Shown: positions 36,291-50,400, counted from the stretch's first letter. The stretch is 64,000 nt of DNA from Siniperca chuatsi (GCF_020085105.1 NC_058042.1:24171001-24235000), one strand, 5' to 3'. Translations and numbers: made by a program. Notes: generated from the letters alone by a model not told the origin.

Positions 36291-37299
36291 TAATGCTCTT
36301 TTGGCTTTAAGATATAAACAATCTCACTAACAGGCCACATTTGCAGGCTGGCAAAGCTAGCCTTGCCTAGTCTTGTTTAATTAATAACTCATTGTCCAAT
36401 TATGTGTTGGTGTAATAAACACACAAGCTGGCGCATTTATTACGGTTGGCACATTCAACATACACTGCTATGTTGATCAGCTTGTTAGGTCGTTCCTGAC
36501 CTGGGTGACTGCCAGTAAAGTCAGTTCAAAACAAAGCCTGCACAATATGGTGAAACATTTCTTACCATGTTTGTGTCTACATGCGTCAGAATCTGTTGGT
36601 TGTATTTTCCAGGTTTTGTACAAGGAGATTCAAATAAATGGCAGGCCTCACATCTGTGCCAGACACACATCTTTGCTATGGACCGTTTGCACTGTAGATG
36701 AAGAAAACGTGGGGAAAGTGTGGGTTTCAGCTTAAAAGTACCTTTGACAGTTAACCCAGACAGCTGTTATTATAATTGCTATGTACTCTGTATGAATTTA
36801 TATAATAGGATGAAACATTTGTCAAACTTTATTGTGTAAATAACACCCATAATATTTTTTTTTTTTTTGCCAATTATGCCACAGACAGCAGAAGCTGCAA
36901 TGTAGCTATATTATCATTTCTCGTTGTTATTATTGTATAGATATATTATCACCTTACAAAGTTGATGTGGCAAACACAAATGTTGGCAAATAGTTGTCTG
37001 TTTACACATTGAGCAAACACTTTGCAAAATTAGCATTTGTTAGCTCCGGTTTGTCCTTATGAGTGAGCCCTTTCACATTACACATTCATTTGACCCATTG
37101 TTTATATAAACAAAAATATTGGTGCAGCTATAACATGAAAAGACAGCAGATATAAATCCTATACAATAATCCTACAGAAGAAACAAATATGAAGATTATA
37201 AAGAAAAAAGTATGAAAGAATCATATAGGCTCTTATACTAATAAGATTAAATCCCATGTAGAAATACAGTGTGCAGTCTTTGCTCACACAGCCTCCAGT
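36291..37299. other. Upstream flank of ell3, no supported gene
   Basis: AT-rich with no coding signal. A T-run of about 13 lies near 36,857. Confidence 0.4.
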
Positions 37300-37407
37300 T
37301 CACGGTGCAGTTGTCACCGTGGCTCCGCCCACACCGTGACGTAGCAGGGAGAGTGTTAAGTTGAGAGGAAAGCAGCTTTAATTGCAGGGCAGAGAGAAAA
37401 GCCAGCG
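37300..37407 (+). promoter_or_regulatory. ell3 core promoter and 5' leader
   Basis: This GC-richer block directly precedes the ell3 ATG. It has a GC box (GGCTCCGCCCAC, 37,321-37,332) and a CRE-like TGACGTA (37,337-37,343). The heptamer CACCGTG occurs at 37,315-37,321 and 37,332-37,338, with an inverted copy CACGGTG at 37,301-37,307. There is no TATA box. The transcription start is not determined. Confidence 0.5.
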
Positions 37408-37545
37408 ATGGCTTCGCTCAGGCAGGAGCACCACTATGGGCTCTCCTCTGGAAAAAATAACAAAAACAGCTTCAACAGGTCGCTGTACCATGTCAAGCTC
37501 ACGGACACGGCTATCAGGGCGCTGGAGGCTTACCAAAACCTCAAG
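37408..37545 (+). CDS. ell3: ell3 exon 1 (coding)
   Basis: It encodes residues 1-46, starting [13 protein letters not shown] and ending [21 protein letters not shown]. This is the expected opening of ELL proteins (Y-G-L-S then H-V-K-L-T-D). The ATG is the first in frame after the GC-rich leader. Donor GTACCT, phase 0. Confidence 0.9.
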
Positions 37546-40500
37546 GTACCTTTTCCTCGTGTGTGTGTGCGCGCGTTTGGAGATTAATTCACTCTTGTCA
37601 AAGTTGTCGCCTGAGCTTTTATTTGTATTTTTTAAATTCACTGTTTTCTTTATTGAATTGCTTTTTTTTAAAGCTTATTCTATTTAAAAAAAATAACTTG
37701 TAGTCCGTCTTTGTGTAGTATAAATTAATACATGAGAGTCGCTCAAACTCGTTTACAGTTACTTGTAACTGCGTTACCCCTGAATCAGTTGGCTACATGG
37801 CTGCATAGCATACCAGGACTGAAGCCTCTGATTGTCGGGAAAGACGAGCCCGTCAGCTGTTTGCTGGGAAACCTTCCCCTTGCTTCAAAGTAAAACAGAT
37901 AACCTGCAGTCTGCCTAATTATCTAATTGACAAATAGGCTAATTTGTCTCATAAAAAGCTCCAGTGGAGACCAGCACACAGGCTTTGATATTTATTTATT
38001 TATTGTGTAACTTACATTTAAACACATTACAGCATAGTTGTGTTTACTGGACTAATTTAGATTACAGATATCTCAAAATATGTCAAACTATGCCACAATA
38101 AATGCCTATTTTTCTTTCTGTCTTTCTTTGTTTCTTTCTTTCTCTAACCTCAGGGATCTCTACCAAGTGAACCATCGATTTGTTTCAAGGGAAACCAAGG
38201 GGTAAGTTACTTTAAAGTGTTACATTAGTGTAATCTTGTTAAACATTTATGTTAATAAGCAGATACAGTTGCCGATTGCTGAATCACTATTTAAACCCTA
38301 TCTGTTAACACACCAAGTGATATTCATCTGCATGCCACAAGGTTTTAGCTCAGTTGTGGATGAAACAGCCTAATGGGATGACAACAGTGATAAGAGGAAA
38401 GAAGGCAACATATCACTGTGACATATTTTAAAACAAGAATGCATGTCAAATATCTTCTGAAATTCTACCTAGAAGCTTTTGTTCATCACACGTTGCTGTT
38501 GACTCACACGTCCCACCATACTGCAGCTCAGATGGGAGCTTATAGCTGGTCGTTTCCAGCAGATATGAGGCATGCAGGTTACTGGGTCAGGCTGGTGACT
38601 GTGGAGAGGCTTTGTTAGGTCAGGGATCTGCGCTGGGAAAAGGACGGGGAGGGAGGGAGAAGTGCGCACACACACATGGGCAGAGCCAGAGTCAGCAGCG
38701 GGGAGAGGAGTTATCATAAGTCAAATGAGGAGCCTTCAGTGACAGAGATTAGCCTTGTGCGCCTTGACCTCATTTGGGAAAATACACTTTAATACTATAT
38801 ACAGTATGTGTGTATTCCCTGTATGTAATACATTTGGACACTAATACATCAGTAATACTCTTATGCTTTTGAGAGTGAACCATAATCTGCAGGATGTAGC
38901 CTGAACTATGTGTGTTTTGACTAAAGTCAGGAGCAGCTGTGTCCTTGGAGAATACTTTACTTTTCAGTCAATTCTAATTGTATGGGCTGGTTGGAAAGAT
39001 TTGCAACCCCCTTCCTGTCATGACAAGCTGAGTGTTGGTTAGTTTTGTAAGGGGGCTTGTGTGGTTAACAAACTGGATTAAACCTGTAAGCGTGCGTGCT
39101 GTTGGAGTGTGTGTTGCTCCTACTGAGACTGAATTTGAGCCACATTTTAAAAGTTAGTTTTAACTGAAAGTGTGTTGCACCTTTTTTTAATCAGAAATCT
39201 TTTTTCTTTCCTCGAGGGATTGAGGGCAGTCAAATTAATTTGTACTTTCTGTCCATCATTACTAGTAGTTTTTGTAGTAGTTTGTAGGACTGTCTGTCTG
39301 AGAAGCAGTTCTCTGCTCGGGGTCAAGTGTTGGAGGTTAGGGGTCAGTTGGTCATTTGCTTGTGTTTTTTTTTCTGGCTCTGTTGATCCCAACTGCAACC
39401 CTAACAAGGCATTGACAGAAATATGTGTGGAAAAGAAAAGCTGCAAATCCAATCCACAGCTTCATGGCTCACACTAAGCTGTGGGAGTTTTGTGCTGAGA
39501 CATAGTTAGCCACAAAAGTTTGCTTTATGGTTGGATTCAGTCCCATTTTACCAGAATACCTGTAAAATAAAGTGTTTTTAAATGGACACACTTAGGATAG
39601 GTGGTTTACTGGCTGTCTCCTGTACCCAGTGCAAGAGGGAAATACCACCTGTTTAAAAAAAAAAAAAAAGGAAATTAAACAGATTTTGTATTACATTGAT
39701 TATAGTGTCGTTTTTCTCAGCCTGGATTCATGCTTGTGAGATTTAATGTAGCAGAGTGGTGTATTGAATACTGTTAGAAACATGTATCTGAGGTTTTGCA
39801 CCATGACAGTCCATCTTTGGACCACTGCTGTCATTGTGATGGCTGAGGTATTGCAGGGAAGTTCACACCCCTCCCTGTATTGTGGCACAGAGAGCTTAAG
39901 TTATTAGCCAAATGAATGTTTAGAGGTAATTACAGGAGCCATAATGCTCTTGATTACAGCATAAGGCATCATGACTTCAGTTTGCATTAGCTTTCCCTGT
40001 CTGCCTGACTAAGACATTCATGAATGTGTGTTTTCGTATGTGTGAGTGTGTGTAGTGCTGGCACACTTTAGCTGCAGTAATAGCTAGGCAGATGACATGA
40101 ACTCTGGCCCGCTAATTTTCCCGTCCCATTCCCAGGTTGGAGTCCCGCTTCTTGTGTGTGTGTGTGTGTGTGTGTGTAATGAAAGAGAGAGAACACACCT
40201 TGCATGCTGAAGTGGTGTGTGTGTGTGTGTGAGTCATATACTGTGCATTTTAATGTGTTAAATGCTTATATTTGTTTGCTATGACGTGGGTGTGAATGGT
40301 TGTTTTTATGTATGTTTGTGTGTTTATGCACTGTCCTGTGTGGCCTAAAGGCATGATTTATTCATGTCCCACCTCCCTTTTTGCTGTCCTGCCCCCTCTG
40401 CCCATTGTGCAGCAGTCTTTAGCCTGCCAGGACCAGAGTGGATCCCCTGAGGACCCTCTGTGTGTGGTGTGTGTTTATTTGGTTGGTTTGCCTGTGTTTT

Positions 40501-41022
40501 TTGTTGTTGTTGTTGTTGTTGTTTTTATTTTTTTTATTACTCGCTTTTCTATAAAGGTCTGCATGTTTGAGTGTAGGTTTTTTTGTCTGTCTGTGTGTTT
40601 AGGCTGCCTATGCTAAGATCCCCAGAGTCTCCCTCTGATTGTGTGTTGTCTCCTCTGATTTGAATAACAATGAGCGGGGAATGCAGGCTGTGTGTTGTCA
40701 CTCTCTTTGGATCACCCAAAATGAATCGAGTACAGTCAGTCCAGATGTGTTGTGGCCTGCCCTGAGGGCTTGTTTGTGCCCAACATGATAGAAACCTCCC
40801 TGCTGTGGATCTAATGGAGTGGAGACTAAAATGGAGGACACTGCAAACATCTTCCATCATAAACATTTAGTTATTTAACAGTGACCAAAGTCGAGACTTT
40901 TATCTGACATATGTGGGTTTTTTAACATGGGAAACACTGATGTTACTTCCATTGCAGTAGAAGCTGAATTATCAAAGACATAGGTATAAAAACTGTCCGA
41001 CTATGTAAAGGACTACACTATG

Positions 41023-41109
<87 letters not shown>

Positions 41110-42582
41110 TAGTAGAGAGAAAATATATCAATAGAAAAGTAAACACAATAAACAACAAAATGAGGTAACATAGCTCAATACAAAATGTAAGAATAATAAA
41201 ATGTAGGGCAATAGAGCTCAACATTGAGGTTCCAGAAGTGAAAATCCCATTCAGGAGGATTTTAATTATTTACCATAATGTCGTAACCATCCAAGGTAGA
41301 CTTACCATGAGCTATGAGATTGTGAAACAATGTTATATGCGCCCGTAGAAGCCACAAGTCTGTATGAAATCAACTTTGTTTTAAAGGTGCTATTGATGAT
41401 ATTGATAACATCCAGCCACTAGATGACGCACTCCCCTCCCCCCTTCCATTCCAGTGGTTGCCAGTCCATTGCACAACCTGCATATTTCATGGTCGAGTGC
41501 AGTGAGACTCAGACTCAGTCATATCAAGTGATGAATCTTTCGTGATAGAGTAATGAGTTAATTTTGCAACATCTAGCTATACATTAGCTATAGATTTAGT
41601 TACTTTGTGCGGTGGTGTTTTATGTAACGTTATCTATGGTAATCTTAGGATAAGGCTAGCTAGCTTTAGGTAACCCTTTTTTCCCCATCATTTAATAATT
41701 ATAGGGGCCCTATATTGCAACACTTACCATAAAATGACATTTCAATCATCCATACACTATAAGTCATTAGGTAAATATTTACATTTTAATCCAATCAAAT
41801 AGTACAGTACAGTACATTGTAGGGATGCTATTAAAACCCACAGTGCTCCACATCAGACAGACAGCTACAGTACAAGTTGATGTTAGCTAGCGTTAGTGTT
41901 AGCGTAGTGATGACCTAACACTAGTTGAAGTGTTTTCTTGCTGAAAACAAATCTCATAGCGGATTATAAAAAAAACAGCTGAGTGCCACACATGGCTACT
42001 AGGACGACTGTATGATCATGTCAGTATTTTCCAGATTTCTATATTAACGTGAGCACTGTAAAGTTAGCTGTGGAGCTCAACACAGCTGGCTACATGGCTA
42101 GCTAGCCACAAGTATCCTCAGCAAAGTGTCTCATAATAGGGCTAACGTTAGACTGCTATATGAGATGACACCCTTAATAACAGTCACATTTTGGGTCTAA
42201 ACACTATAATGAGCAGATTTACAGTAGTTCTGAACTTTAATTTACCTTCAACATGACACATCAGTAATATATTTGGATCCCATGTCCATTCCATTTTTAA
42301 AGAACAACAACCGTCTTTTCATAAGCGGACCAGTCCGCCACAATCAAGTTGCCCTGCACAAACTTTGTACTGGTCCCGGGCCATCGGTTCTGTCAGACCC
42401 TGGCCCACTTCTAAATCCCCTCTGATATGCATCTTCATTATAACGTTACATTGTTTGAGAGAACTATAATGTTAGGTAACAGGACACAACTGTCATTAAT
42501 GCTAACATAGCTCCTCAGGGATTGACGCTGATTTTTTTTTGGTTTTAAGACTATAACTGTCGGTAGTTGTTGTTGTTGTTGT

Positions 42583-42654
<72 letters not shown>

Positions 42655-44438
42655 GCAGAACTGTAATTTTATGGGTTATTGTTGTTCGGACTGTGCTTTT
42701 TCCACACTAACTGGCCTACTGACTATAACACATGATACCAACGTCGTTATACTATTGGCACACAAGCCTTGTTAGAAGCAGGAACCAACCATCAGACGTC
42801 TCACAAAGAGATAAACAAAACATTCATTTTGGACCCGTCAAAATTTATAAAATGATTCATTCACAATCTTTTTTTTTTTTTTTTTTTTTTTTTAGGAAAA
42901 GTGATTTTTTTTTTTTAAATTCTGCACCTTTCTAAAAGCTCTGTTGCTATGTTACTTCTTTTAAATATTCATCTACATACAAATGTTATCAATATAACCT
43001 TTTAAGAAAAACACGTTTTATTTGCAATCCCATGGAGAAGTACTACACTACCCGCAATCCTAAAGTTTTATAGTGACGTCTCTGATTGGTGGAGCTAGCT
43101 GATTTCCCTTTCTGATGTGCTGCGTTTAAGAGAATCACTACAACACTATAATAATGACAAAGTTTTTCAATAAGAAGCGCACTGCTATCGTTAGGTTGGA
43201 AGTTGTTAGAAAGGTATAATTTGCAATGGTTTATGGGATGGAAGGAGAGGGACTTCGCCTCTCTGTACTTTCACCTTGCAAAAGAGCTTTCACTGCATTT
43301 CAGTCATCTCTCTCTTCAGGATACTGTATACGTTGTGTATGTCACTTGATATAAAAGTGTGTTGTTTTATCTCAGATCACATTAATCAGTGTGTTCCTAC
43401 AAAGAAATTGAAATTGTTGAGGGATTATGATGTTTTAAACGCTGGTAGTTATAGCTTGCTACTTTTTCCAAAAAGCCAAGAATGAAAATCTTGTGCACCG
43501 ACCGGATTACATATTTATTTAGCAAACGCGCGCGTGTGTGTGTGCAAGGCGAAGACAAGCGGCCCTCTGAGATCCAGCAGATCTGGAAAAATGCGCTCTC
43601 TGTCCGATTAAGCAGCTTGGAGATATGGAGCATATCTTGGTTTGCTGAGGAACGTGTCCCGTCTAATTCCCTCATGTGAAAATCCACACCCTGAGCTAAT
43701 GAGCCCCCGTCATGGTATGGCTCTGCATGTCTGGAAACATGGCGCTCTGTGGAAGATCCCACCTAGGGGGAGAGAAGCAGGGGCTTTTGTCAGACACAGT
43801 GACCCACAATTTGTTGAAGTTGACAGTTTGGCCCTCAGGCACCTGCCAGAGACGTATCGTTCTTGGCACTGGAGAGGGAAACCTCGGGAGATGCTTGTGA
43901 CACAGTACCCTTCCTATCATCTCTCCTCCTCCTCCTCCTTCATACCCAACCTCCTCTCCCCCAATACTGGAGCTTGCAGGTCTGGCAGCAACCTCTGTGA
44001 AATTGCAAATGAAAAGGAGTGGAAGGTGATTACAGGCTGGGGCTTGATTACATGCACTGTCTCCTACTCAAGGCAGCCACATTAATCACCCAGTGCCAGC
44101 ATGTGGAACTCAGCTAGAGAGAAGACACTGCGTAGCTGCAAGCAATGACTGATTGACTGTGGGATCATGAACACACGCAAAAACATGCAAAATCTCTAGT
44201 TTCTCTCTTTGTATGCCCCTCTGCCCCCCGTCCTTTGTTCTTCCACTCGTCCAGAGACACAGACACACATTGTATTTTGTATCGCTGTCCTCCATTGGGG
44301 AGGGGACTCGTCTTAAATGGCATGTGTCAACTTGTGGCCTTGGGAACGATTTTCGGCTCTTTTGTTTGCGATGAGATGATGAGAAGTAGTGTTTACTGAA
44401 GTGTGGGGAGGATGAGGGTGGTGGCTGGCTGTGTGTGT

Positions 44439-44470
<32 letters not shown>

Positions 44471-47400
44471 TAGCTACTAGACTTTGGCCTTTCTTCCTCT
44501 TCAGCCTTATGAGTGGCAGTAGTGAGAGGAGCTGGAGCTGAGCCTCTCATTGCTCACGCTGGATTAACACAGACACACACACACACACACACACACCCAC
44601 AGAGTTTGCATTAGCACCCGTCCCAGAGTGACTGGCCTCCTGCTGATAACAGACAGCAGTGGTGGCGACAGGTTTCACTCCCTCCTCCTCCTCCTCCTCC
44701 TCCTCCACCTCCTCCCTCTCCTCCTATCAAGCAGAAAGGGGAAGCAGTGCCATGGCATCCCACTCTGGAGCCGAGGAGGCCAGAACAAAAGACGGCCTGT
44801 TTTCAGAAGGCCATTACTCAGGCTGCAGAGGATGTGGAAACAATAGCCTGCATGAGATCTACACCCAGACCCCACATTCAACCAAAAGCTAGCAGGAAAC
44901 ATAAGCCCTGTGCACCGACATCAGTCTCTCACAGTTTTTGTTCAATCAACTTTATAGTTTGATAAAGCCAGGAAAATGAGCCTCTCCCGTCCTGCGTCGT
45001 CACTGTGTGGAGACATTTATGACAGTTGAGAGTGAACTGTGGCTCGTTAAGATAGTGTCGCCACACATACTGACTGTCTTGAATCGTATTGTGTCAAAAT
45101 GTTAGCTGCTGAAAGTTTTTATAAATGGCAGTGTGGTTTTTTTGTGTGTGTTACTTGTACTTGTCAGGTGGAAATTTCAAATCTGTTGCAGGTCAGTGGA
45201 GTAGTCTTGTGATTATAGACTAACGAACGTCGTCTATATTATTTTGTAAGGTTATAGGTTACCTCAACAGGCTTGTGTGTCTAATAAGAAATAATAATAA
45301 AAAAAGAGGAAGATCAGAAGAGAAACAATGAACCAGTTTTATCAGAAGAATAATAAATGTAAATGTAATATGAAATGAGATTTTTTTTTTTTAAATAAAA
45401 ATTGTCCAGACTTACTATTGAGTAAGATTTGCAATCACTTAGTGTGCGTACATGCACAATAATACTTTGTTTTAACCATATTAAGGCAATATGTATTATT
45501 ATTGCAACTGTCATGTAAAAAGATTAACAAGGTTTTCGTAACCATAACTCAAATTAACAATTAAGTGATTAGAGGTCAGAGTGAGGCAGATGCCAAGTAG
45601 TTGCTAGTAATGGACAAAGACTAACTGAGTTTCTCTTGTCATTCTCTTTTATATGTTGTGCTGATGTTTCCTGTAGGTTACACAGCCTTCATAAAATGTA
45701 CTATTCCATCTCTGTATCTTAAATTGTCATCTTTAAACAGATTCAATTATTGTGTACATGTGCAGTGACATGACTATCACAGAAATCTTTAAGAAATTCA
45801 AGTGTTGGCATGATATGACAGCATTGGCATGAAGTTTCTCCCACAGTAGTGGATGATACTGCATTCATTGGGTAGACTGAAACATAACACGGATGGTTAA
45901 GATGACAAAGAAAGATTTTTTATTACTTTACTGTTTTGTTTTGCCTGTTCCTTCTGTTAGGGAGGTTAGAGTTAAAGAAAACAAAATACAAATGCATTTA
46001 CAACACCATGGACACACACCCGCATGCAGGCATGCAGTTGCAGAATTAGGTGTAAACACACAATCACAGATATCACTGTGCATACTGGTACTTCTGGTTT
46101 TTGCACAGAGGTGCCATTGAGCTCAAACACCCAATAACTGCAAGTAACGACTCACCAAACCTTAAACTGTTGCTGCTGCTGCTGTGTTCTCTTACATAAG
46201 CAGGTGGGGTGAAAAGTTTAAATGTTTTCACATTTGTTCCTATTTTCCAACATGATTAATATAGCAAGATCATGACCAAAAATGTTGAAGGCCTGAGGGA
46301 ATCGATGTCCTGTTCACAGTCAATATAGAGAGAAATAGAAGTTCAAAAAATGACATTCCACTGTACAAGAAAATTGTAGGCCATTTATTATGACAGTATG
46401 ATTTTGTTTGGCTTATATTTGCCTCTGTGGACTGTGGACACTGTTTAAGTTGGTGCAAAGGTGCACACACAGGTATTCTCACATAATTAGGCTGATTAGG
46501 CCTTTTCACAGGACTGTTTAGTTGATTGACATCTCTCTCCTGTGAGCTTGGTTGTACCTGTTAGGTTGGGACAAATTCCATCTTTATGATTGTTTTATGG
46601 CCTGGTCACACCAGCATTTGAAAGTGTGAAATTTCTAGGGGGGGAAAAATACTTTTTTCACTCCATGTTTAGAGCTATGTTATTTGCTTGATTTTTTTTT
46701 TTTTTTATGAGCACCGCCAACATCTGCATATAGAATCAACGTTCAGATAAATGTGCTTTGCTCTAAAGGCTGATGCTGATGGAAATTATAAAACTTAAAG
46801 GAGTCTGTCAGACAAACTGAAACAAGTAAACGGCTAAAACTGTGTTGAAGCAAAAAGTGTTGTGAAGCTTGCAGACGAAGAAAACAGATGGACACACAGG
46901 CATACGCCAAGAGTAACGCCTTCAAGAGAGATTAATGGAGACAGAGGCAGACGGACAGATGGACATGTAGCACGGGGAAAAAAATGGGAAAGGCTTGATA
47001 TTTTCTGTTGACAAAGACAGAGGAGGAATTATTGATATTAATGAGAATGGAGAATGTTGAGAGTGACAAAGGTGGGTTCAGGAATAAGACTGGTTTGTCT
47101 GGGGGTGAATATGTGAAGTTCGTAGGTATCAGGGGCCATGGTTTGGGTTAAAAGAATGAATTATATGTTGAAACACTTGTCAGATTCAGGCTTCTCTAGG
47201 TTTGCCTCTTTGCCTTTTGGCCTCTGGGGGTCTCTGAGCATTACAGAGGTCATAAGTCACTCCCAAGTGTAGGGCAACTTGTATTACATTAATTTCTTAA
47301 GCATGGGCCCTTGCTAGCAAGTGTATTTATACTTAACCATCTTGGTAACTATATTTACGCTTGTTTTGTTGGTAGAGTTTTCTTTTTGCTCAAGATCAGA

Positions 47401-50400
47401 AGCAATCCACAGATTCCCTGAATATTTTACTTGAAAGGAAGACAATAAATATTTCATTATTCATGGTCAGTTGAATTCTTTAAGTGCCAAGTCCTTTGTA
47501 AGAGCACCTCTCTGGGTTTGAATTGCCATGTGTGCCACTCAGGAGAATGGGCTAGGCTTTGGTGCGGGCCCCAGCGGCTGGGAACGAGAGTGCTTGTTAT
47601 AGTTTGAACAGTGGGGGTCTAGAAGTCTGCCCGTGGAGGTCATACGAGCAGCCATCGCTGGATAAATGCCAGCAAGTGCTCCTGGGTGCACTGCACGACT
47701 GGGCATTTGCAACAGCTGGAATCCTGTGACAGCACACAGCACAATCCAGTGAACACAGAGTCCATAAATTATTCATTGATGTTAGTGTGGAGGAAGATTG
47801 GAGGAAATGTGGCACAGGCTTTGTATCAAAAATCATTTAATTTTCACCTAGAATTTTCACCTTTACATCTGCAGCTCTTCCAGGTATCCTCAAATAGCGA
47901 TGTGTGAACTCACAGGCTTCCCAGCACTGACAAAAACTAATGCTGCTGCAAAAAAATAACTTCTACTTTCAGTTAGTGTAAACTCAGAGAGGATTTCAAG
48001 GTTGGGTTTAAACAAGACCGGTACAGCTGTATGTCTTTGTTGAGTTCTTACATTTTATAGATTGGCTCCCATACTATGTTCCTGTGAAATGGCTTGTTTA
48101 CAGATTACTCAGCCATACATAACTTTCTGCTGTCCGAATATCTGCCAGGAAATGCTAATCGCACTTAATGTGAAAGTTGGATTTCACTGGAAGTGAAATT
48201 CAAAACAAGCAACAAGGCTCTTCACCATCTGTCTGGGCTGTTTCAAGTAATCCATGTGAGCAGCATTTGCCAGGCGGACAGTGAACCTTTCTTCTTTCTC
48301 AATACAACAGCCAAATAGACACCAACCTTAGCCTTTGCCCTGTTTCTCTTCATGAGATACTGTGCTCTTTTGTTATGGGGATTAGAGCTACAACTAATTA
48401 TTATTATTATTATTATTATACATAAAGGTGATGTCAATGTAATCTCTTCAGATTGCTTGTTTTGTTCGACCAACAACATTTTACAACAAGCTGTAAACAT
48501 AACATTGAGATATGGCAAACTTGTTAGCAAACAGTACACATCGAGCAACATTAGCATTCATTGGCAGTCGTAGTTTGAGATGACCCGACAAATGTAAGCT
48601 CAATAATCACTCTCCTTTTAACTCTGTTTTTTGGTGTCCACCATCTCTCTTTAGCTAGTAAATGCTCCACTATGTTCACAAGCTAGTGGCTAATTTTGTC
48701 TGTGTACCTGTGTGCTGCCTAGCGTACAGTGGCTGTCTAGGACGTTCTGAAAACTACTGCCTGCTACAGCTGAAAACACTGATTAAAGCAGTGAGGCTGA
48801 ACTGCAAAATGAGTCTAAAGCCACACCAGCAGCTCTGTAAGGCTGTACCTGCTAACATGCTCACAATGACAATGCTAACATGCTGATGTTTAGCAGGTAT
48901 GTATACAATGTTCACCATCTTAGTTTAGCTTGTTAGCATGCTAGCATTCTGGTGATAATTCTCTGTGGGTCTTTCACTATGAGCGCCACCTTTTACATTA
49001 CATCTAGTCATTTGAGCAACTTTAAAAGAATAATTGATTATCAAAATGGTTTATGATTAATTTTCTGTTGGGTAATCATTTAAGCACTTCGATTATCTCA
49101 AACCTCAGGTTGCACAGAACTGAAACTCTTGGCTTATGAAGCTCTGACAGCTGTTTCTCTGGTTTCACAACTAATTCAAAGTTTCACAATCAGAGAGGGG
49201 AGATTGCTTGGACGGATTTGTAGGTGTAAGATGGCTTGGATTGACAAAGATGAGCAAGGAGTTGTCCTGTGACATTTGTATACATATCACCATCTTTATT
49301 TGTATCACCACATTGGTTGTTGAAATAACAAGGCTTTAAACTTTTTTACCATTTAGTTAACGGGTATGGCTAAGTGGTCATTAAGTACATGTATCATCTT
49401 GTGAAATGTTAACAAAACTGTCTCATGGTAAGAAATAATCCCTCTGGTGAGCTCTCCAGTGTGATCACAACATGTTTTCTGACCTCTGTCTCTTACAAAT
49501 AATGAATACATCCAGTATTAGCTCACAGGCTTTAAGCGTACCATTGAAGGACTACCCACAGGCAAATATTACATAATCCTGAACTAGACACATTAAAACA
49601 TAGGTTACGTCAAACATGCTACATGCAAGCTGTAAATTTTAGTGCTATAAAGCTCAGCCGTATAGGCTATAGTTTGTGTAAATTCCTGTAGTGAAAGCCT
49701 GCGTGTATAGACATGTGCAGCGGGCTGATAAGAGAATAGAGCCAACTGTCTGTGTTGCTTTGTTGAACGCTTGTGTCAGACGATCTGCAGTGACTTTAAA
49801 AGACAGCACAGAAGCAAGCCCACATTCACTAAATTGTGAGTTCAGATTGAGTTCACAGCCTTTTAAAAATGTATTCTCATGTATCAAGGCTGAGTCCCAA
49901 AAATGGGATTTAAAAAAAAAAAAGGTTTCAAGTGACAACCCGTAAAATATTCAAACATACTGTCGTGGAAAAGGTTTCAGTGATAGACATCTGGACACTG
50001 TTTTCAGAATCAAGACGTTTCGGCTCCCATCCGGAAGTCATTCTCAATTGTGAAAAATTCTCCCGGAGAATGACTTCCGGATGACTATGACTGAAACCTT
50101 TTCTACGATAGAACACTCCTGGACTACACCGTCTTATTCAAACATACTGTAAACTGTGTAGCTATGGTAAATTTGAGATCATACTGGACATGGTTGACCG
50201 GGTTTGAAAAACAAGGAGACCAGAGCCATGTGGTAGGAGAGGTGACACAACAGGAGAAAATCGAGGAAATCCCCCATGATAACTTATCTCTTAAAGCTGC
50301 TTCCCAGCCCAAAAAAAGATGGCACAGCTGCCTGCAGCATGAAGAATGGGATTGCTGTGAAACTGCTGACCTCCCCACAACAGTTAGGAGGCAGTGAAGA

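Larger units (their letters stand above)
41380..43215. repeat. Repeat-rich segment around the second TA array
   Basis: The left part, AAAGGTGCTATTGATGATAT then ACATCCAGCCACTAGATGAC, and the right part, GCAATCCCATGGAGAAGTAC then GACGTCTCTGATTGGTGGAG, are phrases I associate with abundant fish repeats. Between them lie a (TTG)n-(TA)n array and a T-run. Whether this is one interrupted element or several cannot be decided by eye. Confidence 0.4.

Noticed and set aside
41018..41224. Frame coding for a run of alternating Ile-Tyr
   Set aside because: It is the (TA)n microsatellite read as protein.
43642..44085. 147-codon plus-strand frame, with an overlapping antisense frame
   Set aside because: No family resemblance, no convincing splice sites, and it lies within ell3 intron 2. 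Kept only as a possible non-coding element.
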